This document shows, one piece after another, positions 24,936 to 32,821 of a stretch of DNA of 32,821 nt (positions are counted from its first letter, which is position 1; each line of letters starts with the position of its first letter). The DNA is from an uncultured Chlorobiaceae bacterium (GTDB lineage: Bacteria > Bacteroidota > Chlorobiia > Chlorobiales > Chlorobiaceae). The notes below the pieces were generated by a model, which was not told the origin of the DNA, did not search any database, and worked only from the letters and a program-made list of their open reading frames with translations. The DNA is taken from contig CAIQGA010000150.1 in assembly GCA_903871235.1 (NCBI GenBank), forward strand, positions 1 to 32,821. The letters run 5' to 3'. The translations under genes and the position numbers were made by a program.

Positions 24936-27470
24936 TTAGAAATCAAAATCGCTGGTAAATGAGCGCCGCACAGAATAGCGGATCGACTTGTACTCGCTGT
25001 AGTGGGAGGTACCAGGATATTTCTCATCCAGCCTCAAAATAACCTCCTGACCGTTCACCTCATCAGCTTTGCTGGTCAACAGAAAACGTACCTGCCGCTC
25101 ACGATCCCGGGAATTGTTAGAGCTAATATCAAAAACAAGGGTGTGGAAATCGGAAATCAGATCTCCAGCAAGAGTATACATCCCGGCAACAAGAGTCCTT
25201 GTCTGAACCTTTTCGGTAACCGGCTGCGACTGATAGAGTACAATGGCAAGCTGACCGGAGGTGATAACCGAGCTGGTGCCACGAATAATATCCACATCAA
25301 CAACCGAAATGTCGCTCTGCCGCTTTTTATTGATCCTGATAAGGGGAATCACCACCTCCTGCAACGATGCTCCTCCATGCACATAACGGCTTCCTGAACC
25401 CTTGAGACGCAAGCGATTGATTGATTTCGGAATCTGCACCTCCATATTTCCCGTCAGTCCAAGCTGGGCGGAATTGAACTTCCTGAGACCCGAAGCCTCT
25501 TTCAGCCCCTTCCCAAGTACAAATCGCCGGTCGCGGAAAAAAATCCGCTCACCTTCAGCCTCCTCTGCTGAAAAATCGCTTTCGTCAAGAGCACGGTTCT
25601 GGTAGATAAATCCATGATCAGAAGTGACCAGCAAGTTATTGGCATTGGCTCCGGTGAGTTTCTTGATCAGCTTGACAAGATCCTGCAAACTCTCTTCAAC
25701 AGCCTCGAATACCCTCTCTTCCGATTCGCGCTTGTCGCCAGTAAGGTCAATGCGATTATGGTAGAGATACACCACATCATGATCGCGTAGCAATGCCCGG
25801 CACTCATCACCCTTGAGCGCCATCACCTCATCCGCCTTGACTGCTATACCCCGCCATGAAGCTGACTGGCCGAGAATTTTCGAGCGATTGGCCGTGCCCT
25901 GCGAGCTGAGGCCATCCACCATCACCATCCCTGTATCGTTATCGGCAAGCTCCAGCGCTCTGTTCGGCAAAAGCGAGGCCATACAGAGCTGTGTATAGCT
26001 CGGCAGCATTGCGAGCACCGGCTCCAATTGTGCATCATACCGGTCTTCCTGCCGAATAAGCGTGAGCAATTCATCACCAATTTCGTAGCGTAACGCATCG
26101 GAAATAATGACACAGACTTTATTTTTCTTTGAGAGAAATGGCTGTACAAACCGCTCGAAAACACTCTTCTGGAGCAGAACAGGAGAAGCCTCCCATGCAT
26201 CGGTTTTGTCAACGAACGACTGCCACCGATCGTTCAGCTTCAGGAGATAGTTGTTGGAGTAAAGATTTTCCACTTTTTCGCTTAACTCCGCCATCAGCGA
26301 GGCTTGGGCAGAGATGCTGGCATGATGGGTGAATTTACGGTAGAACTGATCGAGCCGAAACCAATAGCGACTGTACTGCTGAACGCCATCAGCCATGGAA
26401 CTCATATCCAGTTTTGCCTCTTCGATTGCATGCATGAAAAGCGCAGCATACTCAACAGCCTCATAGAAATGGTGGAACTCTTTGAACCAGTGGCCTTGGC
26501 GTCGCAGGCGGATCCATTGCGTTACTTCATGACTGAACACCGTTCGAGCGGCAAGAGCCCGAACCAGATCACTGATAATTTTTCGGTCAATCAACCGGAA
26601 ATAATCGAGTTCAATCAGTTGACGAAAATCAAGCCCCTCCAGTTTCTCTGCAAGACGCAGAATCCCGGCACACTCATCCGAAAGCACTTCAAAGCAGCGC
26701 TCAAATTGACGGCAGTCTTTCCAGCGCTTCAAAAACACCAGCGCATCACCGGAAAGCTTATCATTTCCATCAGTGCCAACGGCAAAGCAGAACTTGAACA
26801 ACTCGATAACAAAATCCTTAAGGCCAGGCTCAGATGATTCATAGCCATAATTCCGTTTCATCAGCTCCCAGAAATATCCATCCAACCGGCAGCGCTCAAT
26901 CAACCGGAACTTATCACCATCCAGTAATTCCAGCCCCAACTGTTTATCATTCGAAGCGCTCCCAGCCAACTCGTCGAGCAGATGTTCCACCACCATATCG
27001 AGCTGAGGGGCGGAACCGGCACAAACCGCAACCATTTTCAGCCTGATAAGGCCGGGAGTATCATCCGACTTGAGCACTTTTTTAAGGCTCTCAATCCTCT
27101 TCGCAGACTTGTAGAATTCAGCATGATCCTTCACCACATCCCGAAAATCACTGCCAAGCTCCAACTCTGAGAGCCAGATACTCGCTTGATCAGCACGAAA
27201 CTCCCCATGAGCAAGCTCCACATCGAGGAGCCAGTTATCGAGCATTGCTGGTTGCGCCCCTTCACGATAAAGCAGAAATTTCTGTTCCGGCTGTTCACGC
27301 AGAATGCGATACTTTACGCCAAACTCGTTGTTGGCAAGCTCAATTTTTTCAACACCCTCAAGCTGTACGGCATCGAATGCGTCTCGCAGCTCACGCTTTG
27401 TATCATTCCAGAAGACAATACGATGACGCTCAAAGAGCCTGTTCAGAGCCTGGGCAATGCGACTATTCAT
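24936..27470 (-). CDS. pglZ: BREX type 1 alkaline-phosphatase-superfamily protein PglZ
   Basis: PglZ is a core BREX protein with a metal-dependent phosphatase/nuclease-like domain. From the ATG at 27470 (MNSRIAQALNRLFERH) it has 844 residues, typical of the type 1 (type A) form. A long helical N-terminal half is followed by the catalytic domain, with metal-ligand motifs IISDALRYE near residue 457 and TSDHGF near 617, PSYTQL between them and GGASLQEVVIP near 700. GGGAGA lies six bases before the ATG, and the start overlaps the DUF4276 stop as ATGA, which shows tight coupling. An open extension to 27506 is therefore not needed. Catalytic residues appear intact. Confidence 0.95.
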   Translation of the reverse strand: MNSRIAQALNRLFERHRIVFWNDTKRELRDAFDAVQLEGVEKIELANNEFGVKYRILREQPEQKFLLYREGAQPAMLDNWLLDVELAHGEFRADQASIWLSELELGSDFRDVVKDHAEFYKSAKRIESLKKVLKSDDTPGLIRLKMVAVCAGSAPQLDMVVEHLLDELAGSASNDKQLGLELLDGDKFRLIERCRLDGYFWELMKRNYGYESSEPGLKDFVIELFKFCFAVGTDGNDKLSGDALVFLKRWKDCRQFERCFEVLSDECAGILRLAEKLEGLDFRQLIELDYFRLIDRKIISDLVRALAARTVFSHEVTQWIRLRRQGHWFKEFHHFYEAVEYAALFMHAIEEAKLDMSSMADGVQQYSRYWFRLDQFYRKFTHHASISAQASLMAELSEKVENLYSNNYLLKLNDRWQSFVDKTDAWEASPVLLQKSVFERFVQPFLSKKNKVCVIISDALRYEIGDELLTLIRQEDRYDAQLEPVLAMLPSYTQLCMASLLPNRALELADNDTGMVMVDGLSSQGTANRSKILGQSASWRGIAVKADEVMALKGDECRALLRDHDVVYLYHNRIDLTGDKRESEERVFEAVEESLQDLVKLIKKLTGANANNLLVTSDHGFIYQNRALDESDFSAEEAEGERIFFRDRRFVLGKGLKEASGLRKFNSAQLGLTGNMEVQIPKSINRLRLKGSGSRYVHGGASLQEVVIPLIRINKKRQSDISVVDVDIIRGTSSVITSGQLAIVLYQSQPVTEKVQTRTLVAGMYTLAGDLISDFHTLVFDISSNNSRDRERQVRFLLTSKADEVNGQEVILRLDEKYPGTSHYSEYKSIRYSVRRSFTSDFDF

Positions 27471-28147
27471 GTTGTTTCTCCCAGATTCTCCAAACGAATC
27501 AGCCATTCATGAAAATGCTGGCATCTCCCCCGTAAAACAGGAAGCCCGATTTTCTCAGTCACCAACACACCTGAACTGACTTTATCATATTCTGGAATTT
27601 CTTTGATAATCCGTTTTGATGGCGCTGTCTCCCACCCGTCATTGATTAATTCCGGATTCTGTGCGCCAACCATTTGTAACAGATTCTTGATAGGATTATC
27701 ATGCTCCATGTATTCCCAGTCTAACTTTTGCGGGTCAGCAAGAATGAGTGCTTCAAACTCATGAAGCTGAATGTAGGGGATAAATCGATGGTCTCCGATA
27801 TTTTGGTAGAGAGCTTCCTCCAGTATTTCACAACGCTTGTAAGGATCTGCTTGCCTTAACGCCTCCTGATAGCCAGGAAAGTCATCGGGCAAAGCATACA
27901 GATCAAACATGGTGGTGAAACGACATTCTGGATTGTCATCTTCCTTCAGCCATGTCAGAATATCGTTTTTTGCTTTCTGATAGTGCAGTAATCCACCGCG
28001 ATACTCTTTTGCTGTCCGCTTGTCTTTGCTCGTCAGCACACAACGAGCATCAGCAAAAACAGTTGACTTAGCCAAGTGTGGAGCTAACACCTTTTTCACA
28101 AAAGCCTGTTCAGTCTGGCCTTCAGCAGTTACATGCAGGCGAATCAT
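27467..28147 (-). CDS. DUF4276 Toprim-like protein, partner of the adjacent ATPase
   Basis: The 226-residue protein matches DUF4276 by its opening IRLHVTAEGQTEQAF (Glu9, Glu13), FDLYALPDDFPG at 81-92 and LHEFEALILADP at 128-139. The EGxTE motif followed by a downstream acidic block is the layout of Toprim nuclease folds such as OLD, RloB and AriB. The ATG at 28147 overlaps the ATPase stop (ATGA) and its own stop overlaps the pglZ start, so it is locked between the two. ATPase/Toprim pairs act in OLD-like and PARIS-like defence, where the ATPase restrains the effector. The nuclease activity here is inferred. Confidence 0.85.
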   Translation of the reverse strand: MIRLHVTAEGQTEQAFVKKVLAPHLAKSTVFADARCVLTSKDKRTAKEYRGGLLHYQKAKNDILTWLKEDDNPECRFTTMFDLYALPDDFPGYQEALRQADPYKRCEILEEALYQNIGDHRFIPYIQLHEFEALILADPQKLDWEYMEHDNPIKNLLQMVGAQNPELINDGWETAPSKRIIKEIPEYDKVSSGVLVTEKIGLPVLRGRCQHFHEWLIRLENLGETT

Positions 28148-29298
28148 GGCTGACCTCCCAGCACATTTTTCTCCCACAACTCTGACAGACTGTAGTTTTT
28201 CAACCAATCCTGAAGCTGTTCAGCATCCAATTTTTTGAAAACCGAACAACGATTCGTTTCGTCACGATCAACTATAAGCAGATCATCAGGATTGAACTCA
28301 TCCACAAAGCGGGTTGATTGCGTAGCTACAAGAATCTGGGTTTTTTTTGCTACCGTATGAATCATCCCCGCCAACTCAGCTATAGCCGCGGGATGAAGAC
28401 CAAGCTCCGGTTCATCAAGTATAATAAACTTCGGTAACAGTGCCGGAGGTTGCAATAATAGCGTTGTCAAAGCCATGAAACGGAGTGACCCATCCGAAAT
28501 TTGATCCGGCCCAAAAAGATATTCACTGCCATAGACATCCGTCCAATTAAGACGAACATACATGTCATTTCCAGGTAAGGTCTCCAAAGAAAAATCCCCA
28601 AACTGCGGCATGACACGCTGAATATGTCGAACAATCCGATCGTAGTATCGCGTGTACTCGTCATGCTCCTTCAGCATTTTCAGAAAAGCCGCCAGATTTC
28701 CGGCATCGTGACGAAGATATTTTGCATCGTCCACATAACGACGATCTTTAATGGGTGCCGTATCGGAAGTGTCATGAAAATGATAGGCACGAATCCCTGA
28801 GAGAAGAGTATAAACAACTTTGCTTGTCTGCCGTTCATCCTTACTTAATCCAGCTTCAGCACCACCGCTTTCCAGATAGTACTCTTGAGGTTTGTTACTT
28901 CCATTTTCCCGGAATGTCACCTTTTCACCACTGATAAAGAGACGATCAGGCAAACCATACGACAGTTTGACCTCGTAAGTGTCGGCAGCACTCTCTGACA
29001 AAAAGTGAAGGGTAAAAGAGAGAGATTCAGTCACTTTTGGGCCATAAAACAAAAGCTGACCAACTCCTTGCTTTCCAACATAATTCTGCAGTGCACCGGT
29101 TGTAAGGAAGTTCAGCATCTTGAAAAATGAGACCACATTGCTTTTTCCTGAGCCGTTGGCCCCCAGCAGTATAGTCACATCTCCTAACGGTATATTTTGT
29201 CCAGATTGGCTATCAACAGCCTTGAACCCTTTCAGGTCAATTGACTTCAGCTTCATACGAGGGTCGCTCTTGTTTATGTTGTGTTCCATTGTCTTCAT
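28144..29298 (-). CDS. ABC-type AAA ATPase (AAA_21) of the DUF4276 pair
   Basis: From the ATG at 29298 (MKTMEHNINK) the protein has 384 residues. AGGAG lies ten bases upstream, and a TTG nine codons earlier is less likely. Walker A GANGSGKSN is near residue 45, the signature-like SDGSLRFMAL near 265, Walker B IILDEPELGLHP near 297 and a switch region TQSTRF near 327. This is the SMC/OLD-like ATPase type common in defence systems. It is followed by the DUF4276 gene with ATGA overlap, making a two-gene ATPase-effector unit directly upstream of pglZ. Motifs are intact. Confidence 0.9.
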   Translation of the reverse strand: MKTMEHNINKSDPRMKLKSIDLKGFKAVDSQSGQNIPLGDVTILLGANGSGKSNVVSFFKMLNFLTTGALQNYVGKQGVGQLLFYGPKVTESLSFTLHFLSESAADTYEVKLSYGLPDRLFISGEKVTFRENGSNKPQEYYLESGGAEAGLSKDERQTSKVVYTLLSGIRAYHFHDTSDTAPIKDRRYVDDAKYLRHDAGNLAAFLKMLKEHDEYTRYYDRIVRHIQRVMPQFGDFSLETLPGNDMYVRLNWTDVYGSEYLFGPDQISDGSLRFMALTTLLLQPPALLPKFIILDEPELGLHPAAIAELAGMIHTVAKKTQILVATQSTRFVDEFNPDDLLIVDRDETNRCSVFKKLDAEQLQDWLKNYSLSELWEKNVLGGQP

Positions 29299-29305
29299 CT
29301 GAACT

Positions 29306-29389
29306 TTACTCCTCTTTAGTATCAAGGCTGGGGATCTTTTTGAGAGCCGGGCCGAATTTCTGGTAGTTCAGTTGCACCAAGTCAGCTTC
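29306..29389 (-). pseudogene. Short remnant resembling the 3' end of pglX
   Basis: Between ptuB and the AAA_21 gene, a reading frame translates to EADLVQLNYQKF, then GPALKKIPSLDTKEE, and ends in TAA just before the AAA_21 ribosome-binding site. The pattern (V-x-L/V-N-Y-x-K-F-G then a short Lys-rich tail) is what I recall at the C-terminus of type 1 PglX methylases. It has no start of its own and overlaps the ptuB stop codon. It may be a scar of the ancestral order pglX, ATPase, DUF4276, pglZ before the other modules entered. The identification rests on 27 residues and is uncertain. Confidence 0.5.
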
Positions 29390-30005
29390 CAAAAAGGTAA
29401 CGTATAGTTGACCAGAGCTCTCCGTACATTCCGCCGCTATCCCGTTGAAGATATCCCGAAACAAAGCGATTCACGTCATCCTGATTCAAAGAGTCATCCA
29501 AAAAGGGTTCAATAGCACTCTTTCGCAAGCTTCTGAGTTTGGGAATATCAAGACCAAGCCTGACGACTGTTTCAGTTGCAGCTTTATCCGTCGGTTGTGC
29601 GGAACTGATATATCCGTCTCCGGTAAAAGCAAACCTGCTCTCACATTCCGGATCAAGCGGAGATAGCAGCAATTGCTCATCAAACCACTTATCCTTCAGA
29701 TTGCCACAATGACGCGGTTCTCCTCTTTTCAATCTCTGCTGACAAGAACAAAGCAGGTTAGTAAAATCCAACGGGTCTGTTGATGTATTCTCCTGAGGGC
29801 TGAAATGCTCAATATGAGAGTCGTTATCAGTTAACCTGCGCTCACAATAACAACAAATATACCCTTGCTCAGCCATAAGAGCCATCTTGACAATGTTCTT
29901 AACATCTCCACTCAGTTTACCGTAAGTCGGCGACCATTCATCATTCTTGAGGGCTTTCCACTCGGCCAAAGCCGCCGGTTCTTCCTGCTTGACGATGTAC
30001 TTCAT
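29382..30005 (-). CDS. ptuB: HNH endonuclease, Septu PtuB-like (TIGR02646 type)
   Basis: The 207-residue protein shows a cysteine/histidine HNH core: GYICCYCERRL at 48-58, SHIEHFSP at 63-70 with the likely catalytic His, DFTNLLCSC at 80-88 (Asn and Cys) and HCGNLKD at 99-105. The tail VVRLGLDIPKLRSLRK fits the TIGR02646 HNH family, found as PtuB in Septu and with retron Ec78. Its start overlaps the preceding ATPase gene as ATGA, as expected for a Septu pair. Role: DNA or RNA cleavage licensed by PtuA, by analogy. No frameshift is seen and the metal-site cysteines are present. Confidence 0.82.
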   Translation of the reverse strand: MKYIVKQEEPAALAEWKALKNDEWSPTYGKLSGDVKNIVKMALMAEQGYICCYCERRLTDNDSHIEHFSPQENTSTDPLDFTNLLCSCQQRLKRGEPRHCGNLKDKWFDEQLLLSPLDPECESRFAFTGDGYISSAQPTDKAATETVVRLGLDIPKLRSLRKSAIEPFLDDSLNQDDVNRFVSGYLQRDSGGMYGELWSTIRYLFGS

Positions 30006-31285
30006 TTGCCAATAATCTCCTTGCGCCTGATGAGGATTTCGGCTTTCAGCAGTTCAGGGTCTTCACCAATTTCAGACTTCATTTCGGCAATGGAACGCCG
30101 CGCCTCATCAAAATGAGCTTGATCAATGGCGGTATAAATATCATGAAGCCTTGTGCTGACAATGTCAGGCCGGGTCGTTTCAAGACCCATCAGGTCTTCG
30201 AGAATCCGGTCTATACTTTTTCCATAAGACTCGGAAGGTTGCTGAGCAACTATTCCCAAATCGGTCTGTATAAGAAGAAACAGGCTTTCCGGCTGAACAT
30301 GCGTGATAACATGCGGAGAATGAGTAGAGATAATAAACTGACAATTCGGAAACACCTCCAGAAGCTTCGGCACAATCAGGCGTTGCCACTTTGGATGAAG
30401 GTGCAGGTCAATTTCGTCCATGAGAATAATACCTTCGCCTTCAAGCGGATTAGGTCGTACAGGGTTGGCAATGGCCATCCGGCGGGCAAGATCTCCAACC
30501 ATAGCCATCAAACACTTTTCGCCATCTGAAAGCTGGTTGACCCTCAACGTCTTGCCATTTTTCTCCACCTCCATGCGAAGCGGATTACGACGTACGGTGA
30601 GATTAGTAAACTCAGGCATAAAGAGCATCAACGCGGCACGTACAGCTTCGAGTTGCCGATCTGGAAACTGGTATCCTTCAGGCTTTACAGGTTTTTCAGC
30701 ATATTTTCTGTTTTCATTTTCCAAATCTTCACGCTCCCTGAACCACTCAAAAAAAGCTCTAAAATTTGCGCCACCCGTTAACGAATCACTGTACGCTGAA
30801 AGAAGATCAAAACTATGCCGTTCTTTTATGCGAAGAGGAATGTCGAGTACTGCACGATTAACAGGGTAATAGGCAATCAACGGCAGATTTGTGAAGCCAT
30901 TGCTTTTTGTAATCTCAGATTGAACTTGCTTTGCAACCAAGGTTGTTGAAAGCAGAATTGAAACCGCATCTCTCTTGCTATACCCTTTACGTGTTTTTGC
31001 CAAATTCCAGGAAAAATAGCTTCCTCGAAAGTTACAAGTAATATGAAGGTCTGCAGATGCTTCACCGTTACGAATATCTGTCTCCTGAAGAGGACGTCCT
31101 GAAGAACTTTCATGCTTGACCCGATTGACAAACCAAGAGAGCAAAATAGCGGAAGCATCAAGGATGCTCGATTTTCCCGAGCCATTCGTCCCGAAAAACA
31201 CATTGAGTCGATCATGGAGTTCCAGCGGCAGCAACTTAGCTCCACGAAAACAGGTCATTGTTAATTGATGGACACGCATTCCCAT
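30002..31285 (-). CDS. ptuA: ATPase, Septu PtuA-like
   Basis: This 427-residue ABC/OLD-type ATPase has Walker A GTNGSGKSS at 32-40, signature LSDGEKCLMA near 256, Walker B GIILMDEIDLHLHP near 288 and the switch His in STHSPHV near 320. The following gene is a PtuB-like HNH nuclease with a 4-base overlap, the arrangement of Septu. Here it lies inside a BREX operon. The start at 31285 overlaps the upstream stop as TAATG; an ATG two codons later is also possible. The protein looks complete and functional. Confidence 0.87.
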   Translation of the reverse strand: MGMRVHQLTMTCFRGAKLLPLELHDRLNVFFGTNGSGKSSILDASAILLSWFVNRVKHESSSGRPLQETDIRNGEASADLHITCNFRGSYFSWNLAKTRKGYSKRDAVSILLSTTLVAKQVQSEITKSNGFTNLPLIAYYPVNRAVLDIPLRIKERHSFDLLSAYSDSLTGGANFRAFFEWFREREDLENENRKYAEKPVKPEGYQFPDRQLEAVRAALMLFMPEFTNLTVRRNPLRMEVEKNGKTLRVNQLSDGEKCLMAMVGDLARRMAIANPVRPNPLEGEGIILMDEIDLHLHPKWQRLIVPKLLEVFPNCQFIISTHSPHVITHVQPESLFLLIQTDLGIVAQQPSESYGKSIDRILEDLMGLETTRPDIVSTRLHDIYTAIDQAHFDEARRSIAEMKSEIGEDPELLKAEILIRRKEIIGK

Positions 31286-32229
31286 TACCGTTTGGTTATT
31301 TTTGGCCCAACATACACGACATATAGTGGCTCATTTGGATAGATTGGCCAAGAGAAATGAATCCGCAGTTGAGGTGTCTTGACCTTACCATGCCATGGAC
31401 AAAATAATGTTTGGCCTTGTACGTCAGGATGTTTAAATGTCAGTTCAGATTTAAAATCATTTTTTTCATCTGAAGACGAATCTGTAAACCATGCTTTTTT
31501 CCCTGTAAAAAAATTCCGATATAAACGGTCTCCGTATTCTGTACGCTCTCCGTCTTCGTCAAAACAATTCAGATATTTTGCAAGAATTTCAAGTTTACAT
31601 ATTAATTGATTAGCAGCTCCAGGAACAAATGGATGCCCCCGAAAAGGCTCAAAAGCATCAACCGAGAAGCTGATATGAGGGAAACGGATGCGACACACTA
31701 CCGCCAACTGTTCCCATGAATGAATTGGTTCAGGAGCCAGACGCAATGCAATTTCGAGGCTTGCGGTATTGACAATGCTTGTCTCTCTGTTATCACCATC
31801 AACCCTATGCCAGCAAACCAGAAGAGGCGAGCGCTCCCAATCGGATGGCATTATGCTCAACAGGTGGCAATCACCTCCATGAAGTACCCGAAAAGCGGCT
31901 TCTCCAATCGCTGAATCGGTTACAATATGGTCTAAACACTCCATAAAATCGTCAGAATTATGCAATCGAGCATCGTCCCAGTATGGGCCATTCTTCGTCA
32001 ACCAGAGTATTACAGCTTTTTTCTTATCCGCGCTCAGTTGTTGAACAGCCTGTGGCATAGCCAAGTCCCTGGTGACTTGAGCATAAGCCAGATTGCGATG
32101 ACAATAGAGTTCTCGCCTTAACAACCTACTCATGTTACGTGCTGCCATCAAGCGATCAATCGCATCAGAAAATGAGGCGATATCGGGAAACTGGCCATGA
32201 AAGGAGAGATCGTTTACAAGTACTTCCAT
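31285..32229 (-). CDS. Unknown protein paired with the DUF3696 ATPase
   Basis: From the ATG at 32229 (MEVLVNDLSFHGQF) the protein has 314 residues. A TTG seven codons upstream would overlap the previous gene, while the ATG starts one base after that gene's stop and follows a G-rich stretch. There are no membrane segments. Distinct C-terminal sequences are ELTFKHPD, FCPWHGKVK and LRIHFSWPI, then LYVVYVGPKITKR. A CPWHGK plus HFSW arrangement could be a small metal site. I do not recognise a named domain. Tight coupling on both sides makes it the likely effector or specificity partner of the upstream ATPase. Confidence 0.75.
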   Translation of the reverse strand: MEVLVNDLSFHGQFPDIASFSDAIDRLMAARNMSRLLRRELYCHRNLAYAQVTRDLAMPQAVQQLSADKKKAVILWLTKNGPYWDDARLHNSDDFMECLDHIVTDSAIGEAAFRVLHGGDCHLLSIMPSDWERSPLLVCWHRVDGDNRETSIVNTASLEIALRLAPEPIHSWEQLAVVCRIRFPHISFSVDAFEPFRGHPFVPGAANQLICKLEILAKYLNCFDEDGERTEYGDRLYRNFFTGKKAWFTDSSSDEKNDFKSELTFKHPDVQGQTLFCPWHGKVKTPQLRIHFSWPIYPNEPLYVVYVGPKITKR

Positions 32230-32230
32230 C

Positions 32231-32755
32231 TCAATCCCCCCAACCGGCAAAATGATTCATATCCTTATCAAACTGGTCAAAAAAGCCCTCTGGCCAAACA
32301 TCAATATTACCAAAAGGATCGATTTGTGGAGTAATAACCTGCGTCTGCTCAGCACTCCGTGGTTTAAAAAAGTGTAACATCACCTGTTCTGGAATAAGAC
32401 GATGCAGCCTGACGGCCCGGCGGATACCATTGAGGATATGATCACTATGCGTTTCAATCACCACCTGTACCCCGGCACGGGCCACATCTGCCAAAAATTG
32501 ACCCATGAGCGCCTGTCCTGCCGGATGAAGATGCACCTCTGGATTTTCGATGAGCAGCATATCCCCCTTTGCCGCCGATAGCGCAGCAATAACGATCGGC
32601 AAAACCTGAGTCAAGCCAAACCCAACATGAACCGGACGATGAAAGTCCGTATCATCTGAAGTCCGGAGGCCAAGGGTAACCGCATTAACCCTAGCAGCCT
32701 GTCGGAATTGAGATTTTCGCCAAAAAAAGCTATGATGTCGCCCATAAGCTGCAAG
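32231..32755 (-). CDS. DUF3696-type AAA ATPase, 3' part only; frame closed near the window edge
   Basis: The C-terminal ATPase half is clear: VGFGLTQVLPIVIAAL, Walker B LLIENPEVHLHP, the switch ETHSDHILNGIRRA, and the DUF3696 tail with IDVWPEGFFDQFDKD. The Walker A half lies beyond the window. Reading upstream, this frame meets a TGA at 32756-32758, while another minus frame stays open to the edge (it contains LMGDIIAFFGENLNSDRLLG). So either the gene is frameshifted around 32690-32755 or the N-terminal part belongs to the other frame through a sequencing error. The TTG at 32614 is not a credible start because homologous sequence continues upstream of it. It is coupled to the 314-residue gene. 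Confidence 0.72.
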   Translation of the reverse strand, partial: LAAYGRHHSFFWRKSQFRQAARVNAVTLGLRTSDDTDFHRPVHVGFGLTQVLPIVIAALSAAKGDMLLIENPEVHLHPAGQALMGQFLADVARAGVQVVIETHSDHILNGIRRAVRLHRLIPEQVMLHFFKPRSAEQTQVITPQIDPFGNIDVWPEGFFDQFDKDMNHFAGWGD

Positions 32756-32821
32756 TCACCATTTTTTTGATCTTGGTCATTTATGACCGTACTTTTTTCT
32801 GTTGAGAAGGCCGAAACAAGG

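Noticed and set aside
32231-32614. Stand-alone 127-residue ATPase fragment starting at TTG 32614
   Set aside because: Homologous sequence (VHVGFGL) continues upstream of that codon, so it is an internal position of a larger ATPase gene.

Overview
The window looks like chromosome of a green sulfur bacterium (Chlorobiaceae), most likely a brown-coloured Chlorobium/Pelodictyon-type strain. The evidence is a Chlorobium-type str operon and hemE, a fumarate reductase/succinate dehydrogenase with an HdrB-like third subunit (as needed for the reductive TCA cycle), and a block pairing a CruA/CruB-type lycopene cyclase with a radical SAM protein that fits BciD, the C-7 formyl-forming enzyme of bacteriochlorophyll e synthesis. 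Assignments rest on reading translated sequence and remembered family features; no database search was possible.

Layout. (1) 1-4800: rpsL-rpsG-fusA-tuf, all on the minus strand, ending in a strong terminator. (2) 4736-5851: hemE with its own terminator. (3) 6023-9638: sdhA-sdhB-sdhE without membrane-anchor subunits, followed upstream by a CBS-domain gene. (4) 10427-16318: an export operon of CsoR/CstR-family repressor, TolC, periplasmic adaptor, RND pump and metallo-beta-lactamase-fold hydrolase. A matching operator lies upstream. The repressor has Cys-Asn-Cys at the sensor positions, and the adaptor has lost its whole middle. (5) 16382-21953: the pigment block. cruB and three small genes read left. 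bciD and an unlisted 41-residue membrane peptide read right. A flavodoxin fused to a PCP_red domain lies convergent to them.

(6) 22227-32821: a defence island read leftward, the 3' half of a type 1 BREX operon (pglZ, brxL) carrying extra modules. In transcription order it holds a DUF3696-type ATPase (its frame is closed close to the window edge), an unknown 314-residue partner, a Septu-like ATPase/HNH pair (PtuA/PtuB), a short piece resembling the 3' end of pglX, an AAA ATPase with a DUF4276 Toprim-like partner, pglZ, a four-helix-bundle cassette between inverted heptanucleotide repeats, and brxL. Most junctions overlap by 1-4 bases, so the modules appear to be co-translated with BREX rather than merely adjacent.

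The most interesting points are the nested ATPase-effector pairs inside BREX, the pglX-like scar between them, the four-helix cassette that fills the pglZ-brxL junction and leaves brxL without a recognisable ribosome-binding site, the flavodoxin-PCP_red fusion in the pigment block, and the hollowed-out RND adaptor.
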